From positions 253,780 through 264,950 of the forward strand of contig CAAAJI010000016.1 of NCBI GenBank assembly GCA_900642245.1: a stretch of 11,171 nucleotides of DNA, read 5' to 3'. Of the stretch, positions 1 through 8,535 are shown piece after piece. The position numbers and the translations under genes are program-made. This stretch comes from Fragilaria radians (Eukaryota > Bacillariophyta > Fragilariophyceae > Fragilariales > Fragilariaceae). The notes under the pieces are model-generated. The model was not told where the DNA came from. It worked only from the letters and a program-made list of their open reading frames with translations, and made no database searches. Each line of letters starts with the position of its first letter. Positions within the stretch are counted from its first letter, which is position 1.

Positions 1-2240
1 CCTGTGACTTAGTCTCCTCACAATTTAATCTTCTACTGCTATTCATGTTTATTGGCTTTCAAGTGTAACCGGGTTATTTCAAATTCCTGTATGCACCAAA
101 TTGCTGAATTTGGGCCAAGAATAACTATACAATGATGAAACGTAGAAAAGTGATGCAAGATGATTCGAAATAATAATTAGAATAAGATAGCCTTTATTTG
201 ATTGATCCTATTGATAGACGTAAGGAGCAACACCAGAAACCAGTATTCAGTATGGGTTGGGACTCAAACTTTACTCACCTGAACGACTGTCATGCCGTTG
301 TTAAAAGCAGAGGCCTTAACAATGGCATAACTATTCTTAGTAATAGAGAGGATTTCTGAAGAAATGATGATCTAGAACCTTGCATTATACCAATCAAAAA
401 GTTAAGGACATGAAATTATTCAATGACTCAAAAGCTTTTTGGATTACTTCATCCGCTCCTTTTGTTAGGCTGTTACCAACATTTATTGTCATTAGTGCAT
501 CCAAGGGAGCTTTACATTATCCATATTCATGGATCAACCTGGCAACCAACAATGCTAGATCTCTTTTGTGCTTCTCTGATTTCACGTAGAATTTCCAGGT
601 CTATGAGCTGGTCCTTTAATGTCTTCTTTAGATAAACATCCTTACTTATATGCCAATATGCCTTGTGGGATCTTTGTCAATATATACTCCTTCAAATCTG
701 AATCTAATGAGGCATCAATTTCCCAAACCATCATGGTTATCTACAAGATTCGAAATTTTGCACCATTGACAGCAGGATAGAAACTGTTGTTGGCATTGTA
801 TCCTTAAACTTGGTTGTACTACAACCAATCTAGATTAAAACTCACCATTTTCCCACTATCTTACTATTGACACATCACAGTTCATTTCTTTCCTTCAAAA
901 CTCTACCTATAGACTCTCACGGCATTTTCATTTATTTTCTTTATCGGGATGAACGGATATCACGTTCCAGCCTCATTTGATTTCATGTTAACATCCTGAA
1001 CACTTTATAGGCGTGATCTGATGGATGTCTATGAAGCATAGAAACACAGTTCGATCCAGTAAGTTGTCCCAGGATTTAATGCTTTGTCGTGATCACACCC
1101 CTTTCTCCAAGCATTCTTAGCTTGTTGAAGCAATGCCCTTTGTTTCATATTCTTTTCTATGGCAGTCAAAGAAAGCTTGTAGTAGATGGCACTAATTTGG
1201 CAAAAAGGCTTCAAAACTTGCGGTTTGCCACAACATTCTTGGCACTTAATTCCAAATAAAATGCGTGTCTTTCATCCGAATGTATTCTCAAAGTTAGCAT
1301 CTCTTGTGGCTACCTGAAAAGCTATATCACTTGATTTCCCTACCTGAGATTATCATTTGTATTTCTGTCACTTTTTTCAATATATTAAAAGAATTAGACT
1401 TAATATGACCAGGCTTGCCACAGTAGTTGTAAATGATTGACATACCACTATCTCTATCTATGTTTACCATAATCAGCTTGCACTACAATACCTGATAACC
1501 AAGTCTTCTACAAATTCCCTTTTTTCTCTCTCCCCATCACGATCCAATGGAATGCTCAACCTTTCAAGTGCCACTACAATAAGAGTGTCAAAGGACTGTC
1601 TAAGATTAAGGGTATTCCAGAGAAGATACATGTTAGCGATGGATAGGCCATGGAAGAGTCGCGAAATTTTGAAATGGGGGTACATTCTTTTAAAAATTCT
1701 TTAAGATGACCCTGAAATTTGGATTAATCTCTAAAGGATCTACAAAGGTTTCAAGAGAGGATCATGGATCTGAAATAGTAGCTTAATATTTCAATTAGCG
1801 ATAGGTAACAAAAGACTTAATGCAGTGATCTTGTGTGGAGTTTGACTCCATCAAGAATCCAGACCGAAGAAAATGTGGAGGGCAATTGGGAGATAGAATT
1901 AGAAGTCAAGAAGTTATGCAACGCTTTTGAGCACTGCGGAAGGAAATTTTCAAGGCAACAACAAGCGCTTCTGATTGAAAGTTACTTGCAAAGTTTGAAG
2001 CAAGCCAAGATCAATTAATTCAAATAATCAAAGTAAAGAGGACTATGTAATTTGTCACTTGGAAAAGCACCTTTTAGATTCAAAGTATGCTATTTCTTTA
2101 TATAAGGAGATGGCAATGCCGTGAAATTCTGCCGTATTGTGGTTCTCCCTGACGCAATTGCCTTGCTAATTTCCTATTCCTATCTACACTTCTTTAACCT
2201 TCTGTTTCTATTCTGCTTTTACCCCCCTAAAAATGCAAAT
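1..2240. other. AT-rich region with no confident gene; scattered broken frames on the minus strand
   Basis: No intact gene with a convincing start, splice pattern or family motif is visible here on either strand. On the minus strand several stretches read as short protein-like segments interrupted by stops or frame changes: 803-642 (one internal TAG), 676-527, 516-394, 1349-1029 (one TGA at 1274-1272) and 1700-1473. They could be relics of an old mobile element or gene, because they lie on one strand and their residue composition is reasonably balanced. However, overlapping frames at 530-680 both look plausible, which warns that in AT-rich DNA such readings arise by chance. A plus-strand frame at 1833-2018 (61 codons, no ATG at its start) is similarly unassigned. 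No terminal inverted repeats or LTRs were seen. Confidence 0.5.
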
Positions 2241-2666
2241 TTATCTGTGTTCAAATTTTCCAAGACGCTTGAAATAGGGTATGTCAAAGGCAATCTCAAA
2301 AATATCGATATCAGTTGGTTTGTTTACCTCATATGACTTAGTTTGATCTGGAATGTAAGTAATATCATCTTGGTCAACGACTGAGTACTTGGCCCTCAAA
2401 AACTGCATAGTAATAATTTCATCCATTCTTTCCGCAAACGGCCAAGGATTACAATCCAAGCTTCATATTGTACTTCGGAATCTTTATATATGGCTTGGGA
2501 GTCCATGCAATCACAAAATCTCTAGCTGCAAGTTACAAAAGTCTTTATTGGGAAACTCTGCATCAAATACCTCTCCTGAGTGATATATTTAAATTACTGC
2601 AGGTTCCCAAACTAGCGCCAAATATTCAATCGCGATGTAAAGTATTAATCCCTTAAGCCACCCCCA
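2241..2666 (-). pseudogene. Possible decayed protein-coding remnant, family unknown
   Basis: Reading the minus strand from 2666 to 2241 gives about 140 codons that look coding but are broken. The first frame (2666-2515) has one TAA at 2591-2589. It must shift near 2520 to continue as a frame that stays open to a TAA at 2451-2449, and then shift again into the frame 2459-2241. That last part is 72 codons, notably rich in Asp and Glu, includes the stretch PWPFAERMDEIITMQF, and ends at TAA. No ATG opens it, since its first codon is TTG preceded by an in-frame TGA. No GT-AG pair of usable length bridges the breaks, so a spliced gene is less likely than a decayed one. I do not recognise the family; a dead transposable element is one option. 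Chance open reading is the main alternative. Confidence 0.3.
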
Positions 2667-3186
2667 TCAAAAGTTATCATGGGAAATTTTGAAGTGCCTA
2701 GAAAAGCACAACCATGTAATATCAGCTACTAGTGATACTTATAACTTTCATGCATCCACTATAAGGGTACTTCCAATAAAGTACTTCTTTGAAGTTAATT
2801 ACTACATCTCCTCTGTTGTATCGTTTAGACGAACTCATTGAGTATCTGAGTTTTGATTATCAAACTTAATCCTAGGGTTAAAGAGATTTTTGGAGATAGT
2901 AATTTTGATAAAAGTAAGGTTAATTCGATGTGCATCAATCAATCCTAATTGTCCTAACTTTGCGCTATATGGAAATTCTTAAACTATAGTGAAAGGAAGG
3001 AGACAGATAATTCGCACTATTGATAAAACTTCAAATCTGTAAGTCGATTCAAATACATTTTATGCAATGCATTTTGGCAGTTGTAGATTTACAAAAGTGA
3101 GCTTCATTCGATGTGCATCAATCAGTCCTAACTATCTTAACGCGGTGTCTTTGTGCAAGGAAGAGAGATATGGGTTTCTTTTCATG
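2667..3186. other. AT-rich intergenic DNA 3' of the DUF6824 gene
   Basis: This stretch lies directly downstream of the DUF6824 stop codon on the minus strand, so its right end should contain the 3' untranslated region. I see no coding sequence. Its only notable content is the pair of diverged direct repeats listed separately. The plus-strand open frame over its right part (3067-3309) runs into the antisense of the DUF6824 coding region and is not considered a gene. Confidence 0.6.
2911..3141. repeat. Two diverged direct repeats of about 48 bp, 183 bp apart
   Basis: Copy one is 2911-2958 and copy two is 3094-3141. They align without gaps with 7 mismatches in 48 positions, including a perfect 19-base core, attcgatgtgcatcaatca, at 2923-2941 and 3106-3124. 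Similarity appears to extend weakly upstream of both copies. The second copy ends 46 bases short of the DUF6824 stop codon, so it probably lies in that gene's 3' untranslated region or just beyond it. This looks like an old local duplication or two fragments of a dispersed repeat. Confidence 0.75.
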
Positions 3187-4253
3187 TTAAAAGTCGCCGA
3201 AAAAATCATCGACAACACCCTTAGAAAGAGACTCCTCATCACTTTGAATCAAATCCCCGTTGAAAGGGTCGAACCCATCCATTTCTTGGTTCATTGCGTG
3301 GAATTTTGAGTCAAGAGGCGCGCAGGGATCACGATAACTTCGTCGATAATGCTCGTTGTTGTAAAGATGATGATATTGGTTATGATTCTGATGCGGAGTA
3401 ATCGGGCTCGTCGGAGCTACATGGCCACTTCTAGGCCCTGAATGATACCTCCTTCTTTTAGCTGAGTGATTGTAGGGGGTGATTTGGCGATACGAGTCAG
3501 GTAACGATGATCGAGGATGGCTTCGAGCACTACTGAACCTTTGAGGTTCGGAAAGACTGTGATTATAGCTATGACTTCGCATCTCATAACTATATCCAGG
3601 GTTCTCGCCAAAATATGTACTTGTGGTTGTAGTATATGAAGTTACTGCTGACGCTGGCGTTAACGTTGCTACAGTAGCTGGTGTTGACTTCACTGCTGCA
3701 TCTGATACAGCACGTTCAGGAATTTCACCGGTTTTCTCCGGTATTGATCCACTCATATAGCCCCTTTCTTTTTGAGGTGGAGACAAAGTATTCGCAACGG
3801 CATCTCGAAGAACTTGAGATGCCTTTTCTCGCGCAACCTCGTCGCCCACATCTTCGAAAAGTCCTGTTTCCGAATTTTTCTTTAGAAAACGACCTGGTGG
3901 GTCCAAGGAACGAACTTTCAAAACAAGTTCTCTGGAGATCAATGATTTTCCTTTTTTTGATGCTAGCCTATAATTTTCAGATTCAAGCCGTGCCATAGAT
4001 CGAAGTCTCTCATTTCCAATATGCTGATTGTTTTTCCCTCCACGACCCATTAATATATCGTTTTTATGCGGTTCTACAGGTGTTTCTATTGCCTTTGTCT
4101 GTAAAGAAATCAAAGTGTTAATCGTTGAACAGTTATTGTCAGGTTTTCATGCACAGCAATGCTTACATTTCTCATAGACGTAATCCGAGACATTTGCTTG
4201 CCATTCAAGTTATCAACGAGCTCAGGATTATTCCTGCGAAGTGAGGGACGCAT
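3187..4253 (-). CDS. DUF6824 domain-containing protein (diatom family), two exons, 332 aa
   Basis: Exons are 4253-4167 and 4098-3187, giving 332 residues. The DUF6824 domain spans about residues 41-131. It opens with NDILMGRGGKNNQHIGN, continues through the LDPPGRFLKK segment, and closes with DVGDEVAREKASQVLRDAV. These are the hallmark blocks of a family expanded in diatoms and often presumed to be DNA-associated, though no function is established. The rest looks disordered: a Ser/Thr/Pro-rich stretch (about 135-215), a basic KRRR at 243-246 that could be a nuclear signal, a His/Asn/Tyr-rich stretch (about 264-285), and an acidic, Phe-rich tail (303-332) resembling an activation region (inference). 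The start ATG at 4253 follows an in-frame TAA closely, so it is the furthest possible. Met21 (4193) is an alternative start. Without the intron the reading frame has no upstream ATG. Family assignment is very sure; role unknown. Confidence 0.92.
4099..4166 (-). other. Intron in the DUF6824 gene (68 nt, phase 0)
   Basis: The donor is AAT|GTAAGC at 4166 and the acceptor is tttctttacag ending at 4099, with a pyrimidine-rich stretch before it and an attaac branch-point-like site upstream. Splicing joins Asn29 to Thr30 in frame. The intron itself is open in the exon 2 frame only back to a TTG, so reading the genomic frame without splicing gives a false start. Confidence 0.85.
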
Positions 4254-4610
4254 ATGACATTAGAGTTGATAAGTAATTTAGCCTAATCGGATTTGATACT
4301 ATTCCTGCAAGCAAGTTGGATGTATTGATCCCTTCGTTGACAAGCAATTTTAGAAAGCCACGTTCCACTCGGAGTTTCCATTGACCGTTACGAGGTATCT
4401 TTGAATATTTTGTATCCTTCATGCCTGTATGCATACATTTAAAAAATTCGACATGGGAATGTTCGAAAAAAAACCCCTTCAATAAGTAAAGTTCGAAGAA
4501 AAATCTGGGGAGCAGTCGTGCTTAATTGAAGAAATACAGAAATGTAATTTAAAACAAAACATGTGACTTTCCATCACGAACCAGAAGTGTACCGTTCCGA
4601 AAAATGGTTC
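4254..4610. other. Upstream region of the DUF6824 gene, no other feature
   Basis: This should hold the 5' untranslated region and promoter of the minus-strand DUF6824 gene. I see no TATA-like box in a convincing place and no second gene. The minus-strand frame at 4482-4228 overlaps the DUF6824 start in another frame and shows no family motif. Confidence 0.5.
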
Positions 4611-4661
4611 ATGAGGAATGCAGAGCCAAGAAAACTTCTGCATTCCTCATCATTCTTGGCT
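4611..4661. repeat. Two interleaved perfect inverted repeats (14 bp and 9 bp)
   Basis: Arm A (4611-4624, atgaggaatgcaga) is perfectly complementary to A' (4637-4650). Arm B (4624-4632, agccaagaa) is perfectly complementary to B' (4653-4661). The order is A, B, A', B', so the two stems cross rather than nest. As RNA or single-stranded DNA, the A stem (12-nt loop) and the B stem (20-nt loop) could each form alone. With almost no linker between A and B and two bases between A' and B', both are unlikely to form together. The transcription status of this site is unknown. Confidence 0.85.
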
Positions 4662-5218
4662 GTCGAAAATTCAAGAAAAAATCATTACGCGTAGTACGAT
4701 CTAACTTACCCCATGGGCCAGAGTGGACAATTTAGAGTCTATTTTATTTTCTTATCACTCGAATGTTTCCAAGAAGGAGAGATTACCAGTCATTGCAAAA
4801 TGGCTGCATGGAAATCGATTGGAAACTCGGAGTCGCTAATTGGGAGCAAGTTTTGGCCGTTCAACAATGCACACTGGCAGCTCTCATTTAGAAATCACGA
4901 CTAATAATAGATATTGCAAACATGCAATTGTAAGAACAATACCACCACCCACGAATCGTTCAAAATATTTTTCGACTAAATCATATACACACGGATATGA
5001 TTTTCTTGTCGTTAGTCCAGCTCCGGACGAAAAGGGGGTAAAAAACTTTGATACAGAACATGCAAACGACCTAACACAGGTTGATATTGTGATTGTAGAA
5101 CTAATAGGTACAGTTTGAGGCGGTAAATTCTTCGTGTCGGCTCTTGAAGGGAATTCTTAAGGAAGATAAAACATTCACTTGCTTCTTCACTTGGAGAATC
5201 CCCCCTCTTTTTAGCTTT
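4662..5218. other. Intergenic DNA with an unassigned 83-codon plus-strand frame at 4867-5118
   Basis: The plus-strand frame from ATG 4867 to TGA 5118 encodes 83 residues with a balanced composition and includes HGYDFLVVSPAPDEKG. I do not recognise it. It has no visible domain, signal peptide or membrane segment. Another plus-strand frame, 4713-4904 (63 codons, real ATG), overlaps it in a different phase, and no splice pair joins the two. Either could be a small gene, an exon or a chance frame; chance is the most likely. Confidence 0.3.
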
Positions 5219-5530
5219 AACTTAGTTGTAAAAAAAAACATCATAGATACAAATTGATATGGTTTTGAACACAGATATTTATATTCTAAAGATATCAAAA
5301 CTTCCCTTCAATCCTACTTTTAGGTTAAAATGTTAAAAAGTTTAAATATTCTGGAGAATGGTAGCTGCACTTTTAACTTAGTTGTTAACCAGAACATCAT
5401 AGATACAAATTGATATGGTTTTGAACACAGACATTGAAATTCTAAAAATACCAAAACTTCCCTTCAATCCTACTTTTAGTTTAAAATGTTAAAATGTTAA
5501 AACATTCTTGATAATGGTAGCTGAACTTTT
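5219..5530. repeat. Tandem duplication, 2 x 156 bp, gapless, about 90% identical
   Basis: Unit one is 5219-5374 and unit two is 5375-5530. They align head to tail with no insertions or deletions and 16 mismatches in 156. Long identical blocks are 5237-5275 with 5393-5431 (39 bases) and 5296-5323 with 5452-5479 (28 bases). There is no third copy on either side, although a short echo of the unit end, atggtagctga, recurs at about 5632. The unit is AT-rich and not coding in any convincing frame. Confidence 0.95.
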
Positions 5531-7271
5531 GAAGGATATACAGGCTGCCAAAGCAAATTGGAAAAATCTGGAAATCCATGCCTAGAGGATTGAATCCAGT
5601 TGACTGAAAATCTGTTCAGCTGTTGAGCTCATGGTAGCTGAGTCTTGGAGAATTATTCATCCCCGAATTCATGGTACTCCCACACATTTGACTATTAAAT
5701 CACATTTTGGAAATTTAGGCACTTGCTAACACACATACAAAAGTAAAGAAATTTCGCGAAACTTCTGCCATGCTTGATCATTAGACAGTCAATTAACCTA
5801 ATTTTTTATTAGCTATTTTTCATATTGCTCATTCCAGCTATAGTTTAGCATCACTTTGCCTTTCTTGATCTCTCCCAGTTTGCTTTAGTTGCTTTATGGC
5901 CCATCTTCCCGTATTTACAACATTATTCATTGTATTGGCACTGTGACTGTGATATTTGTGATAAAGCGAGGAAAGGGATCCAAAGCAAAGGCCCAAAATT
6001 TGGTAATTCATAGCCACTAGGACTTTATGATGTATGTTTATACGATTTAGCATATAATTCATGGACTACATTAATGAGCAATCAGGAATAAATATAAAGC
6101 AGATTTAGGCTTTAAAAGGGTGGATGATCCATACTTCAGTTTAGGGGGGGGGGGAGAATTTTCTCCTTGATAATCACAGAAATTATTCGTTTTCTGATTG
6201 AAAATTGCCACATAATATAAAATACTCCATTAGATTTTTTTCATTATGCATTTCCTTCAATAAGGTATCAAGAATATTATGAGATGCTGCAAGATAATTC
6301 GGTTCTCGAGGAAAGTTTGTTATCGTGAACAACGCAGGCGGGATCAACCAACACGATTGAGCGATCGGAGTCAGCACAGTGGAATATCTATATTTCATTC
6401 TACGTATCTGAAATTCAAATGCTGATTCTCCCAGAACAAGTCACCCATACTTTATAGGAAAAGAAATTATTTGTCTCAAAATTTCGAATTGAGCAACAAT
6501 TTCTGGCGAATTCATATCCTTTCATTTTAGTTTCACTTACTGCATGTAAAAGTATTTAAGTCTCTGTAAGAATTATTGAAGCAACTTGCAGGCCTATCAA
6601 AGCATATTCATAATGACAAATAGTATTTGCAATAATTTAAAGCCTACATTTGTTGTTACTGGCTTTAAGCCATAACGTAAAATGATTGAGAACTGAATAA
6701 CTTCCAGAAAGGAAATTGAAGTAACAATGTTGCATTCCGCCTTTAATTCCATAAGATGATCATGACAACTTTAAAATCGAGTCACAACTATCAATGGGAT
6801 ACCACCTTATATACTAACTTTAGATAAAGTTACGAGGAAAGGGTGTGACTCCACTCTTTTACTCTATGCAGATTTTTAATGAGTACAATGTCCACTATGT
6901 TCGAGTACTGTACTGTTGTGTTCTAGAACTCCAGTTATCATACGGATATTTCAAGTATGATGCATTTTGGTGATTGTTGTATACACATCAGAAACTTACA
7001 TTGTAGCATTATTTTTATGGTTCATAGTCAAAAGAAACAAGAAAAACAGTGATTTTTAAGAGAATTAACTAAAAATATGAGATACATATGTTTACGCTGA
7101 TACACATTTCATTGGGCAAGTTTAGCCTGCGTCAAGAAAGCAATTCATAAACTACGAAGGTGCTCAACAAAAGTTTTCACAATTTCTGGCAGCTGTGATG
7201 GTATAAAGTTATGAGAAGATAGCTCTGAATCCGTTATTCAAAAACGTCATACAATAAAAATTGTTTTGACC
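5531..7271. other. AT-rich intergenic DNA 3' of the RFC gene
   Basis: No confident gene. The right end should contain the 3' untranslated region of the minus-strand RFC gene. Two minus-strand frames begin with real ATG codons: 6062-5838 (74 codons) and 6398-6183 (71 codons). Neither has a recognisable motif or splice sites that tie it to a larger gene, so both are left unassigned. An 11-base G run lies at 6144-6154. On the plus strand, 6316-6357 reads FVIVNNAGGINQHD before a TGA, which resembles the NNAG block of short-chain dehydrogenases but has no supporting context. Confidence 0.5.
6144..6154. repeat. Homopolymer run of 11 G
   Basis: An uninterrupted run of eleven G bases stands out in AT-rich surroundings. 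It is likely a length-variable site in the population and a place prone to sequencing or assembly error. Confidence 0.95.
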
Positions 7272-8535
7272 CTACTTTAATATCCTAGATTGCTCCTTAC
7301 ACTGCAAAGCCAAACTACAAACTGTCATGAGCTGCAAATATTCATCAGCTCCATCTATCAAGTTTTTCTCTGCCTCAGCAATCCGAATAGCCATCTTAGC
7401 TTTGGATATTTGTGAGAGAATCGGGTCTTCCAGTGTTTTTTGCATTAATAACGAAAGTAAAGCTTGTGATGAATATCCCTCAGCAAAGACACCTTCCATG
7501 GTTTCTTGCATTATGTCAAATGACGTCAAATTTGCCCATATTGAGTCTACAACATTCTCTGGCGGGAGACCCGCCAAGTCCCTAAAATCATCATTCGATA
7601 AGGGACCAGCTGAGGATAAGGAATGAGCTGATTGGAGAACTGTCACGGCTCGACGCATATCTCCTCCTGCTACATTTAATATTTCATCCAATTCCTGATC
7701 GGTGAAAGTGCATTCTTCCTGAGTTGCGATGCTAACTAGACGCTCCTTCATACTCGATGTAGGTAGAGAATGAAATCGAAATTTAGCGCATCGAGAAGCA
7801 AGAGGTTCGATTATACGAGTAACGTAATTGCATATGAGTATGAAGCGAGTAATTCGGGAGTGAGCTTCCTGTAGATAGCATGGTTGAGAGATTCTTTCGT
7901 TTCAAAAACATCATAACGATAACTACAATGCCTGAATACTTACAATGATTCGCCTCAAGGCCGCTTGAGCATCTGTTGTCACGGTATCGGCCTCGTCGAG
8001 AATAATGATCTTAAATGGAGGATTCGGATAGTTGTCAAAATCGTTGTCTTCGTCGTCTGCTGTATTCGAAGTAAAGTAGGACGTTACATTCTTTTTCGGA
8101 GGACCTCCTACAGCAAGAGATGCAAATTGCTTGATTTTGTCCCTTACTACCGAAATTCCTCTCTCATCTGAAGCGTTGAGTTCCAAGACGCGACGCTTCC
8201 ACTGGGAAGGATGCCAAAGCTGACGACATAGAGCAAGCGCAACGGAGGTTTTCCCTGTTCCCGGTGGTCTTGGCGATGAATAATAGGCGTGAGATATTTT
8301 ATTTTTGCCGTATTATAAGTCGACTACAGCTGGGTGTTGTGATACATGCCAGGTGAATATCTGGCACGCGGGAGTTAAGGACTTACCCATACAACAATAA
8401 GTGAGGGAGTCGACCCGTCTTTACCGCATTCTGCAGAGTTGAAACAACTTCGAGCTGATGAGATACTTCAAGAAGACTTTTAGGACGATATTTCTCCACC
8501 CAGGGCCTCGTTGCTCCTATAGGATCAGCTGACAT
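7272..8535 (-). CDS. RFC4: Replication factor C small subunit, human RFC4 / yeast Rfc2 type, three exons, 356 aa
   Basis: Exons 8535-8387, 8268-7944 and 7868-7272 encode 356 residues, close to human RFC4 (about 363) and yeast Rfc2 (about 353). RFC is the nuclear AAA+ clamp loader that uses ATP to open PCNA and place it on primer ends. Visible motifs in order are PWVEKYRPK (11-19), Walker A GPPGTGKT (50-57, Lys56), LELNASDERGI (78-88), Walker B ILDEAD (139-144), sensor 1 ICNY (170-173) and the SRC arginine finger (183-185). The C-terminal collar ends with DGADEYLQL, which matches the RFC4/Rfc2 subunit better than its paralogues. An acidic, low-complexity insertion at about 110-132 separates the ASDERGI region from Walker B. 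The ATG at 8535 gives the usual short N-terminus before PWVEKYRP. All catalytic residues are intact, so the protein should be functional. The subunit choice is probable rather than proven. Confidence 0.95.
7869..7943 (-). other. RFC intron 2 (75 nt, phase 0)
   Basis: The donor is ATT|GTAAGT at 7943 and the acceptor is tgctatctacag ending at 7869. Splicing joins Ile158 to Glu159 between the LRR segment after Walker B and the sensor 1 strand, restoring the conserved ALRR...RITRF order. Confidence 0.93.
8269..8386 (-). other. RFC intron 1 (118 nt, phase 2) inside the Walker A codon for Gly50
   Basis: The donor is TATGG|GTAAGT at 8386 and the acceptor is catcgccaag ending at 8269. Splicing rebuilds the codon GG|A for the first glycine of GPPGTGKT. 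The polypyrimidine tract before the acceptor is weak, but the reconstructed motif makes the boundaries certain. Confidence 0.93.

Noticed and set aside
1833..2018. Plus-strand frame ending in a Gln/Lys-rich, helical-looking stretch
   Set aside because: It has no ATG at the start, and no upstream exon could be identified for the acceptor-like aatccag inside it. It remains a possible orphan exon but is not supported.
3681..3998. Plus-strand open frame of 105 codons
   Set aside because: It is antisense to the DUF6824 exon 2, whose minus-strand frame contains the family motifs. No motif appears in the plus-strand translation.
4187..4260. Alternative acceptor-like cttcgcag within the DUF6824 first exon
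   Set aside because: An upstream exon spliced there is possible, but the frame already has an ATG at 4253 just after an in-frame TAA, so no further exon is needed for a coding start.
5838..6062. Minus-strand frame of 74 codons with an ATG start
   Set aside because: There is no motif, no splice context and no codon pattern clearly above that of other chance frames in this AT-rich region, so it is not called as a gene.
7521..7528. Palindromic TGACGTCA (CRE-like) site
   Set aside because: It lies inside the RFC coding exon 3 and is explained by the protein sequence; a single eight-base match there is not evidence of regulation.
7327..7626. Plus-strand open frame of 99 codons
   Set aside because: It is antisense to RFC exon 3, where the minus-strand frame matches the clamp-loader collar domain.
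7965..8171. Plus-strand open frame of 68 codons
   Set aside because: It is antisense to RFC exon 2, which carries ASDERGI and the DEAD Walker B motif.
8346..8367. Short inverted repeat (tgccag / ctggca) in RFC intron 1
   Set aside because: Six-base arms are expected by chance at this length, and normal splice sites already explain the intron.
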